From Exophiala sp. HKRS030 (lineage: Eukaryota > Ascomycota > Eurotiomycetes > Chaetothyriales > Herpotrichiellaceae), in the NCBI GenBank assembly GCA_023897205.1, contig JAHWDD010000060.1, positions 9,822-53,300 of the forward strand: a DNA stretch of 43,479 bases. The letters run 5' to 3'. The position numbers and the translations under genes were made by a program. Position 1 is the first letter of the stretch, and each line of letters begins with the position of its first letter. The notes below the pieces were generated by a model. That model was given only the letters and a program-made list of their open reading frames with translations. It was not told where the DNA came from and did not search any database. Shown piece by piece: positions 1-11,147 of the stretch.

Positions 1-1
1 C

Positions 2-686
2 AATACTAAAACACAACACAGTTTTGCCGGAAGTGATACTACGGCTATCTCGCTGCGCTCTATGTTCTACTATATTTGCAAGAATCCTCGTTGTTACGAT
101 GCCATAATGAAAGAGATCGATGACATGAAAACCTCCGGCCAACTCTCAGACCCAATCACATTCGCAGAGGCTAACAAGATGAAGTATCTCCAAGCTTGTA
201 TGAAAGAGGCCATGCGAATGCACCCAGCAGTTGGCCAACTTCTTGAGCAAGTAGTACCACAAGACGGCGCCACTATCTCTGGAGTGCGGTTCCCACAAGG
301 TACTATCGTGGGTGTGAACCCATGGGTAGTTAGCAGAGATAAAAGTGTGTACGGCGCAGACGCCGAAGAGTATCGGCCTGAAAGATGGCTCGAAGCCGAT
401 CCCGCCTCAATGAGATTGATGGAAAAGAAACTTTATGGCCGTAAGTGTTCCCGCTGGATGGTGAAGGCATGGTAGCTGACCTTTCAAACTTCAGTTCGGA
501 TCGGGTGCTCGAACTTGTCTGGGCAAAAACGTCTCTTTACTGGAAATGTCGAAGCTCGTGCCACAGATCCTGCGCTACTTTAATGTTGAACTCTCGAACC
601 CGGAGGAGGATTGGACAATGACCGATAACTGGTTTGTTAAGCAAACCAACGTGATTTGTCGTATTACCAGAAGGCACGAGGCCTGA
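2..686 (+). CDS. Cytochrome P450, 3' part (5' end outside window)
   Basis: This is the C-terminal part of a haem-thiolate monooxygenase. The reading frame is open from base 2 and starts with the I-helix oxygen-binding motif AGSDTT. It continues through the K-helix ExxR (KEAMRMHP) and the PERW motif to about base 440. A GTAAGT donor at 441 and a TTCAG acceptor at 490-494 lead to a second exon (495-686) that opens with FGSGARTCLGKN, the haem-binding loop with the Cys ligand, and ends at TGA 684-686. With those splice sites the junction is one base out of frame. An in-frame alternative uses a GTGAAG donor near 455, but it makes a very short intron and adds residues the family lacks. The gene is therefore either broken by one base or unusually spliced. 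Family membership is certain; the substrate is unknown. Confidence 0.88.
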
Positions 687-758
687 GTGATTGCATAAAC
701 CTCTACCACCATTCAAGTCCACTTTCAGAAAATTGCCTCTGGTGCCCTGCATCAAACT

Positions 759-817
759 TGTTGAGGATATGAGATTATGCTCAGGCTCGAGATGATTTCC
801 ATTAATTCGATTTTTTA

Positions 818-849
<32 letters not shown>

Positions 850-996
850 CATGGCTCCCATGCTGCACATATATATACACGCTCTCAGAGGGAGATTCCG
901 CAGGCTGGAACGTATTTACAATGATGACCAAGAAATGACTAATCCTCCTCCTTGTCATCTCCCACATCCGAAGGTATCTGGATCAAATCTTCAACA
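759..996 (+). mobile_element. Solo LTR, family 1, copy A (long subfamily)
   Basis: A 238-bp element begins TGTTGAGGAT and ends ATCTTCAACA, giving TGTTGA/TCAACA inverted ends of the TG...CA type. It is flanked by the direct 5-bp duplication AAACT (754-758 and 997-1001), so it is a complete insertion. It contains a long T-tract and a conserved tatatata block. Near-identical or related copies lie at 12159, 27328 and 41821. No internal retrotransposon genes are present, so it is a solo LTR left by recombination. The superfamily (Copia or Gypsy) is not decided by this sequence. It lies just downstream of the P450 stop. Confidence 0.92.
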
Positions 997-1001
997 AAAC
1001 T

Positions 1002-2150
1002 TTCTTGGAAATCAAAGTTAATCACGGAATGGCTTGCTGGAGAGGTGAACCTTGCATTTCATTCGCATTACATTTACTTTACTTCTACTACTGCCAAAAA
1101 TGACCCATTTACGACTTACGCGTTCTCGTTATTGTAGAGCTGCGTCTTTTGCGGTGATGGAAAGGACGTCTATATGGGAAATGTAGTATGAATCAAGTAT
1201 ATTATAATCCTCCTTGTCTAGTGTTATGTAAGTCACGGTCTCCGGCCACTCATCAATCGGCCAGGTCTCGACGTCTTGTCACGGATACCCAACATGCCAG
1301 AACAAGCGATCTCTTCTCAGATCGGAAGTGAACGATAGCTTTCAGGGTATAGCCGCTGTAGTCAGAAATGCCACCCTAACTTGAAATCGTTGAAATAGAG
1401 TGTCCTTGGCCTAGATTCCACCTGAAAAGAAACTAGCCTTATCTTTCAGGACTTGTCCCGATACACCGGAACTGCATGCTGTCTGCTTTTGTCACATATT
1501 CCAGACAGAACAAAACAAGGGTTCTCGACGAGCTATTACAAAATGTTCTCGTATTGCCATACACCATAGCTTTGCAAGAAAAAAGGCATTGAACCTTGAG
1601 ATAAGATGATTGATTGATTAATTGATTTTCATACTCCCAGGCGGGCTAAGCCCAATGGGGAACTAGCTAATTCTACATAGCTGCACGTGAAATTCCCGGT
1701 CTTGTGGTTGTAGCGGCGTGAAGAGGATTAAATTGGCTAACTAAAAGTGAAGGAGCGACCTGCCGCTATATATACGTAAAGTAGGTAAGCAGTTGTAGCG
1801 GTCGGGGACAAGTGTCTCCGACCCGTCACGCTAGAATCACACTTCTCCGAGGTCACGGGACTCTCACGGATACGATGCCGCTTTTAAGACCTACTTCTTC
1901 AAGCGCGATGTTTTCTCTTGCCGCTTATGCTGGTCTCGTTGGATGTGAAATTGCCACAAGGGTAATTATGAACTTGTTATGTTCAAGCATATCTCTTCGT
2001 CCAGACTTTAATTGCTGAGGCTCGGGCTTGGTTCTCCGACCGGCCCACCTCCCCGCATTGAATTCGCACTTCTTGTCTTCTGCTGTTTTCAGGTCTTGAT
2101 CCCTTTGTCAGTGTTTTGTCACTGTTGCTCAGCGAAGAAATCAATCCGAC
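1002..2150. other. Intergenic stretch, no gene recognised
   Basis: I see no coding pattern beyond short chance ORFs. There is a small GATT-rich run near 1608-1625. The last few hundred bases are the likely promoter and 5' leader of the MFS gene at 2151, with pyrimidine-rich stretches before the ATG. Confidence 0.5.
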
Positions 2151-3896
2151 ATGGTTCCCACGCTGTTGGACGAAAACACTATGAAACATGACGACTACAT
2201 CGCCGAAGACAAGAACATGGCCAGCCGCGCCGCTGCCCACGACATTCCGGAAGGAAAAGGCCACTTCAAAGAGAACCACAGCAATGAACGCCTGGAAGCC
2301 GACGCAGAAAATGACGATTCCGTTGATGATGAACCAGCTGTCGTCTTAGAAAGGGTCTTCACCAGACGAAGCATGGCCAGCCGCACTGAGAGTCACCTCG
2401 ATCACCATCACCACCAGCTGCCACTGACCGATCTAGACAAAGGCATTGTGGGTTGGGATGGACCCGACGACCCTGAAAACCCTCTGAATTTTCCTCGTCC
2501 ACGAAAATGGGCTTTATTGAGTCTTGTAGCCGCCATCACATTCGTCTCACCCTTGGCCTCAAGCATGTTCGCTCCTGCTGTCGGGTTTTTGGCTCAAGAT
2601 TTTGGCGTCCGTGAGGAGCTCTTGCTCTCTTTTACAGTGAGCGTGTATCTCTTGGGTTATGTGGTAAGTAATCCCTTTCTCCGAGAAGCAGACATCAGGA
2701 TCTGGCACTGACAACCACAGTTTGGGCCCTTGGTCTTGGCTCCGTTAAGCGAGATCTATGGCCGTCGGATCGTCCTATGTGGCGCCAATATCTTTTTTGT
2801 GGTGTGGCAGATCGGGTGTGCTCTGGCACCTAATGTGGGCTCGCTGATCGCCTTTCGCTTCCTCGCTGGAATTGGTGGTTCTGGATGCCTCACCCTGGGA
2901 GCAGGCGTCATTGCTGATCTCTTTGTCGTTGAGGAGCGCGGCCTTGCAACATCTATCTGGAGTCTGGGGCCTCTTTTCGGCCCTGTGCTCGGACCAATAT
3001 GTGGAGGTTTCGTGGCCCAGCAGATTGGATGGAGGTGGGTGTTTTGGATCCTTCTAATCGCCAGCGCCATAACGACTATTGGCATCGAGCTGCTCAACAG
3101 GGAAACCTATGCACGAGTCCTTATTCGATGGAAGACAGGACGACTTGCCAAAACGCTTGGCCGGAACGACCTGGTTAGTTGGTATGACAGAGAGAAAGGG
3201 CCTGTCGGTGCTAAACGAACTCTGATTGACGGAATGAGACGGCCTATACAGATGTTGTTCAAGTCTCCCGTCGTCTTTGTCCTGTCAGGATATATGTCCA
3301 TGGTCTACGGTCTTCTCTACCTCCTATTCACCACCATCACATCTGTTTTCGAGGAACAGTATGGCTTCTCGCCACAGATTACCGGTCTCGCCTACCTTGG
3401 CATTGGGATTGGCTTCTTCCTCGGAACGGGAGTTATCGCCGCTACCTCTGATCGAATGGTGATCAAATTGACCAAACGCAACGGCGGTCGATTCGAGCCG
3501 GAAATGAGAATGCCGCTCATGATCTTCTTTGCCTGCTTTGTCCCGATCAGCTTTTTCTGGTATGGCTGGGCCGCAGACAAGAAAGTCCATTGGATTGTCC
3601 CGATCATTGGAATGGTCCCGTTTAGTTTCGGAATGATAGGCATTTTCTTACCTATCCAGACCTACTTGATAGACTGCTATCCTGCTTATGCGGCGTCAGC
3701 GATTGCTGTTTTGACTGCGACTCGGTCGCTAGTCGGGGCTCTACTACCGCTTGCTGGGCCGCCAATGTACGAGTCCCTGGGTCTGGGCTGGGGGAATTCT
3801 CTTTTAGGCTTCATCGGACTGGCTTGTATACCTATACCACTGATTCTGGAAAGGTATGGCAAGCAAATAAGGACACGGGATAAACTGGTGCTCTGA
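2151..3896 (+). CDS. MFS transporter, DHA1-type exporter
   Basis: Intact drug:H+ antiporter-like major-facilitator protein of 562 aa, encoded by exons 2151-2663 and 2721-3896 with a 57-bp GTAAGT...CACAG intron (phase 0). The acidic N-terminal tail of about 100 residues ends in GWDGPDDPENPLNF, a signature preceding TM1 in fungal DHA1 transporters. Motif A-like LSEIYGRR follows TM2, RFLAGIGG lies in TM4, and the motif C-like run GPLFGPVLGPICGG is in TM5. There are twelve hydrophobic segments and no stops. It should sit in the plasma membrane and export small molecules. It could serve the secondary-metabolite genes further right, but it lies closer to a decayed sugar-use group, so that link is only inference. 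The ATG at 2151 is the first in frame; 2181 is an alternative. Confidence 0.93.
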
Positions 3897-4326
3897 TTGA
3901 GCGCGGGACGATGAAAAGGGTGATGTCCATCATCGGAGTCGATTTTTCGTCTTTTGCAAATGTTCGACCGGCCATGGCTCCCTAAAGGTGGAAAGTGATC
4001 TGGCACGATGTGTGGTGCCAGGATCTCTTATATCACAGCTAAAACAGCAGGGCTCTGTCGACTTGGACGAGAGCCTCGCAGTGATGATTGCAAGATTTGT
4101 TGAAGGAGCCCGAGCAAGGCTCGAGCAGGATGTTCACTAGCCACGGATCCTTCCCGTTGATACGCCGTAGCTTCAGGGACAAGCTCATTCCCTGGGTAAT
4201 TTGTACACTTGACTGACTTTAAAGCATGCTCATAAATGGTTCTGTACCTTCTTGGATAGCTATCTGCCTAGCCACTGTCGCTATTTGCGATGACGTCTCT
4301 AACGTTGCCGTCGCCCTCAGTTACGT
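3897..4326. other. Intergenic, no gene recognised
   Basis: Downstream of the MFS stop I find no convincing ORF, RNA gene or repeat. Confidence 0.45.
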
Positions 4327-4590
4327 TCATGCTCTGATTGCCTGGTGAAAGGTATAAAGGCTGTATATCTCTCTCTTTGACACGTTCTCAACATACAGGG
4401 CAGCTGTTATTGGGGTTGCTGTAGCCGCAGTGTTACGCTCCCAGGAGAAGCAGTGGCCACATGAAGCCATAACATTCTTGAAGCTGTGCATGCAGATTTC
4501 GCACCGCAAATGTTCAAGCATATTCAACCCCTTACGCGTCATGTGCAGCTCGCTGACCAGCGCTTGGATTCTGGGTACGCAACGACAGAT
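4327..4590 (-). pseudogene. RING-finger protein remnant
   Basis: On the minus strand a short coiled-coil-like lead (QALVSELHMTRKGLNMLEHL) runs straight into CEIC and then ASCGHCF, the first half of a C3HC4 RING. The second half appears in a different frame as NNSCPVC followed by TGA and then ERVKERDI. The RING is therefore broken by one frameshift and one stop that sits where an Arg codon would be expected. This resembles small fungal RING E3-ligase-like proteins, in which the finger is the C-terminal domain. Upstream coding could not be followed. The finger itself is clearer than the rest of the gene. Confidence 0.55.
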
Positions 4591-5240
4591 TGCCGGCCTT
4601 GCTCAGCCGTAATTGAGTGGTAATTTGTAGGACCTTGTTTCGTGCGACCTCGGCGGGCCTGAGGCAGCGCGGCGCCATTTATCCTTGCTGGTGAGCGATG
4701 AGAATGCCTGTTCCTTGTCATCTTTTCGAGCGACTTATACTTTGACTGTCACGCCTGCCTCGTTATTGTGGAGAATTTCCTCCTCATGGCGAAGGCGCGC
4801 CATCTGCTATCGAAATGTATTCATCGCCGAATATCAGAATCAGAATCGTTGAGAAAATGGCCAAACTCGATGTTTCCTTGTGCCTCTGTCATGCTATGAG
4901 GACAGGTTGGCTAGCCTGGCACAGATTCGGTCTGGCCAGAGTATCGATCAAGAGCAATTGGCATAGGGGGATTCAGTGCTTGTACTGTAGATTGATTGGT
5001 GACATCTTTATGCGCGACTTGCGTCCGATGTTTATCCGATCCAGGTGCGTTCGACATGAGCAGTGTAAGCGTGGATGAAAAGTTCAACTTCCGATCCGAG
5101 GAAGCGCGGGGGAAGATGCTAGCCAACATATTTGATAGGGTTCTTAGCTCCAGACGTGCTACTTCGTATCTAGGATGAAGTCTGGTATTTCCTTGCGTCT
5201 TCGCTAGCCTGTTCACACACATCAACAGAGACATTGAGCG
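4591..5240. other. Intergenic, no gene recognised
   Basis: Only short chance ORFs are present here. The last part is presumably the upstream region of the regulator that begins at 5241. Confidence 0.4.
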
Positions 5241-7142
5241 ATGAAGAATTCTGGCAATACAATCCCTCGAGCAAGTGACGCATGCTTTGTCAGGAAAATC
5301 AAGTGTCAGAGAGTGGTGAGTAGATTCTGTTTTTGCTACTACTGGTTATGCTGAATTCATCCGAGACATCGCCCATTGCCCTCAACGCTTACACTGTGAA
5401 TGAGCACTGTGAACAATGCAGAAGTCTCCGCCTAGACTGCACTTTCAACAGAGTGCAACTTCGCCGACCGCCCCGGAGAACGACCCAAACACCAGACAAC
5501 TCCGCGGCAGAAGTTGCATTTGACATTGTGAAATTCACACCAAAAGACAGTGAGCTTTCGGATTTGAACTCCGCGATATTATACCCCTGGTTCTGGCTCT
5601 ATTGCTTGCGAAAATGCAGCTAACCTCGACCTCATCGACGAATTCGAGGAAATAGGTAGTCGAGAGGTACTCAAGATCATCCTCCAAGACTATATCGATC
5701 TCTTGTATCCTTTGATACCAGTGGTCCATCTTGCATCCTTGCATAGAGATATTGCCAACAACCGTGCCAACTCCGACAAAGTTTTTCGTTCTCAATTGCT
5801 CTGCATCTGTGCGCTCGCGGTCTGTCAGCTCCCACGCCGGTTCTTCGACTTCAAGAGAGAGCAGTGGTTATCCAGCTTTCTAAGTCCTTACGAGTTCCTT
5901 CTCCACGTTGAGAAGATTGTAGTCCGCTACAGAGAACCCGTCTACTATGAGACGTCTTCGACCGAAAAGTGTGCCATTCCTTATCTCCTCGATGTCTCAT
6001 TTGGTCACGTCGGTCTGTCAGGCCATGCGGCAATATACTTTGGAAAAAATGAGACAGTTTCTCACCACCCTGGACGCAAGCAACCCCGATGCTTATGGCG
6101 ATGTCGATCTGATTGAGGCTCAGTTAAGAAAGAAGCTGTTCTGGCTTTACATTACCACAGTCGTGTAAGTATCAGACTGCCACACTAAGAACCCGTCGGA
6201 GTTTGTCCGCACAGCTGTCTCAGCCTCGAACCATTGCTCAGCTAATGGAGTGACAGACACGATCGACTGTATGGATTTGCTGGAGGACGGGTGGACTCAC
6301 GTTGGCTGCCAATCCCTGATCAGATGCTGTTTGACTCGAATGATATGACAGCTCTGATGCCTCTCGACCTGGACGACGAGTATATCTTCAGTGGCTACAC
6401 ATACCCGCAACCTCCCGATCAAGTGCCTTTGGTGTCTGGGTTCAACTGCCTGGTCAGGATATTTCTGGGGTTTGTGGCTCTCCCAGCCGATCATCTTCCA
6501 TCAAGGTCTCTGCAGGGCGTTCAACATTGTGAGCTATTGAGCCCTACACAACGCTTGTACCACACACTCTGTAACATGTATGAAAGGGCATCCCACGTGC
6601 TTGATGATGTACCAGCAAACCTCTCCGGTTGGCACGGCGGCTACGGCAATGACGACCAATCTCAAGCTGACGCTGATGTATCCCTCAGCTTGAGATACAG
6701 GCAACTGGAGAGCATGCGGGCCAATATCCACGTCACTTCTTTGTGGGCGAGGAGTCGAATATTCGAGCGCTTACATGCCCTGACTTCTGCTTCGACATCT
6801 GACCAACTTCACCAAATTCAGACCGCTCTTTGGATCGAACGTCAGGAGCACTGTGAAAGGTTATTTTATGTCTTGTACAGTGTCACACAGCAGAACCTGG
6901 AACCCAACGGGATCGGCTTGTCCTTCAAGATCCGACAGGTTGCTGCACCCCTTCTGAGCTGCCCTTTCGAAGAACACACGAATATTTCACAGCGAGCAAG
7001 GATCTATATCGAAGGATTTGTAAATCTTTTGACGCTGCTGGACAAGTATTCGTTTCAGGACACGCAGCTTGTAGTATGGCGCAACTTGGAAAGTCAAAAG
7101 AGACAGCCTGTCCAGAATCTGGTTGGTGATCACCTCAATTAA
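5241..7142 (+). pseudogene. Zn2Cys6 transcription factor, broken
   Basis: A binuclear zinc-cluster regulator with a fungal-specific transcription-factor domain. Exon 1 (5241-5315) encodes RASDACFVRKIKC. Family members have Cys where Ser stands at the third of these residues, so one zinc ligand is lost. A GTGAGT intron (5316-5404) leads to HCEQCRSLRLDC, the second half of the cluster. Exon 2 is then interrupted by a frame shift at about 5575-5615 and another at the six-A run 6044-6049. Removing one A there would make YFGK continue directly into MRQFLTTLD. A 92-bp intron (6165-6256, phase 2) precedes an open last exon ending at 7142. The middle-homology patch QLRKKLFWLY is recognisable. Its position next to GH3 and sugar-transporter remnants suggests a former sugar-pathway regulator (inference). 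Confidence 0.85.
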
Positions 7143-7417
7143 CTCAGCTAGCTCCAGGTGAACTAGAAATTGGGGGCCATAGAAATTGCCGAGATTTTGA
7201 GTCAGTGCAGCACACGGCAAGTAGGATCGAGTCAGCAAATACCTATCCACGCTTGGCCTTTCTTCATTTGCCGACCAGAAATTTCCACAAGAGGCTTTGT
7301 ATGAGGCGCACATCGACATTCCCACGAATATGGGCTGGTAGTTGAGTCTTCCTTGGACAATTTTTGCAGTCTAACTATCTAGTCAGAGCTTCGTCCCTGC
7401 AAAGTCCCATTTCATAT

Positions 7418-7861
7418 CTAAAGGCTATGTTCCTGTGGGTCAAAATCAAACGCCTCTGCAACCTCAAATTCCAAAAGCCCGACAATGTCAAGGCTTGATG
7501 TCCCGACATAAATCTGGTAGAGGCCCTTATCGACGTACCATTTATCCTTGTACTCATTCCAGTACGCCACACTATCTCTACCAAACCTAATAGCCACTGA
7601 TCTGCTCTCTCCCGGCTTGAGCCCGATTTTGACAAAGCCAGCCAGTTGTTTGACCGGTCTGTCGATCGAGGAAGTCCCTTGCTCAGCACCAACATAAACC
7701 TGAACTACCTCAGCGCCGATCGTGGGGCCGACGTTCTTGACGTGAACGCTCACAGTCATATTCTCTCCTTTCCTAAGCGTGGCTGGAGACACAGAAGTCG
7801 CTGAGACTTCGAAAGCCACACGAGGGCAGTGGAGAAAGTTCTTGGTCCGGGAAAAGAGCAA
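7418..7861 (-). pseudogene. GH3 beta-glucosidase C-terminal (Fn3-like) fragment, inverted
   Basis: A minus-strand open frame encodes the fibronectin-III-like domain that ends GH3 beta-glucosidases. Recognisable parts are VSVHVKNVGPTIGAEVVQVYV, then DRPVKQLAGFVKIGLKPGES, and a C-terminal strand ending IYVGTSS. The GH3 core is absent upstream on this strand; the expected YPFGHGLSYT-type lead-in is missing. The matching N-terminal part lies 335 bp away on the opposite strand (8196-9431), so an inversion or a second broken paralogue is likely. No catalytic residues are in this piece. Confidence 0.85.
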
Positions 7862-8021
7862 GTCGAAGCGAGGCTTTGACTATTTTTCCATGCTCCCGAT
7901 TACCGGTGTAGGCTAGACATGCCAAACGGGCGGCGTAAGCCTGATCCGTGCTCGTGGGTTCAAGGCCGAGCGACCCTTGGCTCCACTGCGAACAACTTGT
8001 GCTCAATACAGGCCGATGCAA

Positions 8022-8064
8022 AAGGAGTAACCTGTGAAAGGAGTAACCTGTGAAAGGAGTAACT
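8022..8064. repeat. Short tandem repeat, 16-bp unit
   Basis: The unit AAGGAGTAACCTGTGA occurs twice in full (8022-8037 and 8038-8053) and once in part (8054-8064). It lies between the two opposed GH3 fragments, close to an inferred rearrangement, and may mark a repair junction (inference). Confidence 0.85.
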
Positions 8065-8195
8065 GAAGAGGACCCGATTGAAAGCTAGATCGACATAACA
8101 CATGAACTACAAGAACCATATACAATGCAGTCGCTTGAACGTTTGGATTGCATTCGTCGCCACGAGAAAATCAAATCATTCAGCCATCACTCACA

Positions 8196-9431
8196 ATGGG
8201 CTAGTATAATGGTCCCCAGGACAGCTTCAAGTCTATCATTTCGCGCTTGACGGTCGAAGAGAAAGCCACCCTCCTTTCAGACGCTGACTTCTGGACGACT
8301 TCCAAAATCGCTCGATTAGGTGTTCCTGCCCTCAAGGTATCAGATGGGCCCAATGGAGCAAGAGGAAGCCAATTTCAAGGCGGCGTCACGAGCGCGTGCT
8401 TTCAGGCATCAGTCTCTCTTGCCGCCTCCTTCGACCCGGAGCTCGCATGCAACACTGGTAGAGCTCTAGGCCAGGAAACCAAAACCAAAGGCGCCCATGT
8501 CCTACTCGGCCCAACAGTGTGTCCTCACCGGGACCCACGAGGCGGTCGAAACTTCGAATCATTCTCCGAAGATCCTTTGCTGGGTGGTGATTTAGCCAGT
8601 GAATACATCAAGGGGCTCCAGAGCGAAGGTGTGGGGGCGACCGTCAAGCACTATGCCGCCAATGAACAAGAAACCCGCCGGTTCACGATCGATGCGCAAG
8701 TTAGCCAGCGTGCCCTAAGAGAAGTCTACCTGAAACCATTTGAGATCGCAGTGAAAAAAGCGGATCCGTGGGCGATCATGACTAGCTACAATCTTGTCAC
8801 GGGAAGCATGCCGACGAGCACAGACAGTTGATCACGGAAATCCTTCGTGATCAATGGGGGTTCGATGGTCTAGTCATGAGTGACTGGGGTGGCACAAACA
8901 GTGTTGCTCGGTCATTGAACGCTGGTCATGACCTGGAAATGCCAGGGCCTCCAATCCAAAGGACCGTGGAGAATATCACAAAAGCTTTGAAAACTGGAGA
9001 GCTAACAGAAGAAATGTTGGATCAACACGTGAAGAATGTTCTCAAGCTTGTCAAGCGAGCGGGCAAGTTTGAAAACCCCGAGATAGCAGAGGAGTTGGCC
9101 ATTGATCTCCCGGAACACCGAAGTCTCATTAGACAAGCTGCTGCTGAGGCCATGGTTCTGCTCAAAAACAAAACCAACATCCTTCCTCTGAAACCTCAAA
9201 GCATCAAATCAATCGCCATGCTTGGACTTGCCAAAGAGTACCTTGGTCACGGTGGCGGCTCTGCATCCGTAAATAGCCACCACCAGGTGACAGCATATGA
9301 AGGCTGGCAGGAAGCCCCGGGCTCTTTGGTCGAGTTGAAGTATGCTGAGGGTGCTCGCATCATACGCAACTTGCCACCTTTTTCAGAGAACATCTTCGAT
9401 GACGAAGGAATTTCCGGCTTCACTATGAAGA
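8196..9431 (+). pseudogene. GH3 beta-glucosidase N-terminal part, broken
   Basis: Glycoside hydrolase family 3 N-terminal catalytic domain. Seen in order are LTVEEKATLLSD, VSDGPNGARG, the substrate-binding VKHYAANEQETRR and GFDGLVMSDWGG, whose Asp is the catalytic nucleophile. The domain continues into the start of the GH3 C-domain (AEAMVLLKN). Breaks: the likely start ATG (8196) is followed two codons later by TAG (8202-8204); one base is missing at about 8800, where TSYNLV would pass into GKHADEH; and the gene stops abruptly at about 9424-9431, where the next gene's ATG begins. Full-length relatives are about 830 aa with PA14 and Fn3-like domains. Here about 410 residues remain. It would have hydrolysed beta-glucosides. 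Confidence 0.92.
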
Positions 9432-11147
9432 ATGACGGCCTCACTTCCTAACTCCAAAGACGAGAAGTCTGTCATTCGCCAGGCAGAATCTGTCACCCCC
9501 GACCTCGAAAAAGACGGCCCTTCCAAAAACGACCAACGCCATATCAAGGTCGATGAGAAGATTCCTTGGCGCCAGAGTATTCGACAGAACCCCAAAGCAA
9601 TTGCCTGGTGTTGCTACATGTTGTTCACATGCATCATGTGGGGCTACGATGGTCTCGCCTCCGCCATCGTTCTTTCTATCCCTCGGTTTCGACAGGACTA
9701 CGGACACCTTTGGAATGGCCAGTATGTTGTACCAGCCGGGTGGCAGCTCGCATTCACTGCAGCGTCGATGATTGGCATCATGCTCGGAGGGATAGGCACT
9801 GGCATAGCCATGAAACACGTCGGATAAAGATGGTGCATGGCCGCAGCCTACATCCTCACAACAGGGGGAGTATTCCTGCAATGGTACTCTCCAGGACATC
9901 TGCCCATGCTGTTCGGCGGTAAGCTCTTGACAGGCATTCCCCTTGGTATCTTTTTGACTACCGCCCCAACCTACTGCTCCGAAGTAGCTCCGGCCTTGCG
10001 TGGCGCTATGATCGCGGCTGTGAACTGAAGCATTGTCATTGGCCAGCTTTTTGGCTATGGAGTGATGCGTGAAACACAGAGCATCAACAGTTCAATGTCC
10101 TATCGTATCATGTTTGCCGTCCAGTGGGGTTTTGCCGGAGTCGGTGGCATCTTCCTGCCATTCTTCCCAGAATCGCCAATCCGCCTGGTGGCTCGAGGAA
10201 AAGTGGATGCCGCCAAAAGAAGTATCGCACAACTGCTCCTCCGACGTAGTCGACTCCCAATTGCAGGAGATCCAGGCCCTTCTTACTCACGAGGCAGACC
10301 AAGAGGCCATGAAAGGCACCTATAAAGACTGCTTCAATGTCAAAAACCGCCTACGAACTCTCATCGCCTGCTCTGTGTTCTTCCTACAGGCAAATTCCGG
10401 TGTTTCTTGGGTCATTGGATATATGGGCTACTTTATGCAATTGGGCGGCATGAAGCCACAGACTAGCTTTGACCTGACTGTGGGCATAACTGGGCTTATG
10501 GCTGTTGGCAACATGTGCAGCTGGGTTCTTGTCGAAAAGCTCGGTCGGAGAAATACTATTTTCTACGGTATGATTGATACATATATGTCACTATGAGCGT
10601 GGCAATGAATACTGCTAACACTTCAGGCTAGGTCTGGTCGCCTGTACCGTCTGTCTCCTCCTTATTGGCGTGCTGTCCCAGTTTATCGACAAGGCATCCG
10701 CCATAGTCAACACTCAAGTTGCCTTTATGGCCGTCTGGGGCTTCATATATCAGGGTTCCATCGGTGCTATGGGATATACTCTCGTTTCAGAAGTCCCAGC
10801 GATGAATGTACGAGCACAGACACAATCACTCGCGACAGCTACCAATGGACTTTTCAATTCTGTATGGTCCTTTGCTCTGCCGTACATGATCAACCCGGAC
10901 GAGGCAAACATGGGTGGTAAGGTTGCGTTTTTATTCTTCGGATGTTTGGTGGTTGGTGATTTATTTGTATATTTCGCCTACCCTGAGACGAAGGTCAGTC
11001 TTTTTAAACCGTCTATCTCCTCTCTGTCTACCCGTAGACCAGGTGTGATTGACGTTTCGGTTCTAGGGGCGTTCGTTTGAGGAGATTGACGAGCTTTTCA
11101 AACGCGGAGTTCGTCCAATGGATTTCGCCAAAACAAAGTTGAATTAA
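9432..11147 (+). pseudogene. MFS sugar transporter (alpha-glucoside/hexose permease type), broken
   Basis: A twelve-TM sugar-porter family protein. Diagnostic pieces are WGYDGLASAIVLSIPRFRQDY, GKLLTGIPLGIFLTTAPTY, EVAPALRGAM, FPESPIRLVARGK, VEKLGRRNT and, at the C-terminus, PETK followed by GRSFEEIDELF. Exons are 9432-10567, 10627-10993 and 11067-11147, with GT...AG introns of 59 and 73 bp. Breaks: TAA at 9825-9827 where GRR is expected, TGA at 10026-10028 where NWSIVIGQ is expected (Trp codon to stop), a frame shift near 10235-10245, and one base out at the 10627 acceptor. It formed a natural pair with the GH3 gene, whose broken end touches its start codon. Confidence 0.9.

Noticed and set aside
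759..996. Long poly-T tract as a poly-A tail of a retroposed gene
   Set aside because: The tract lies inside an element with TG...CA ends and 5-bp duplications and varies between copies; it is an internal LTR feature.
7418..7861. Independent small secreted protein on the minus strand
   Set aside because: The sequence is clearly the Fn3-like end of a GH3 enzyme and has no signal peptide.
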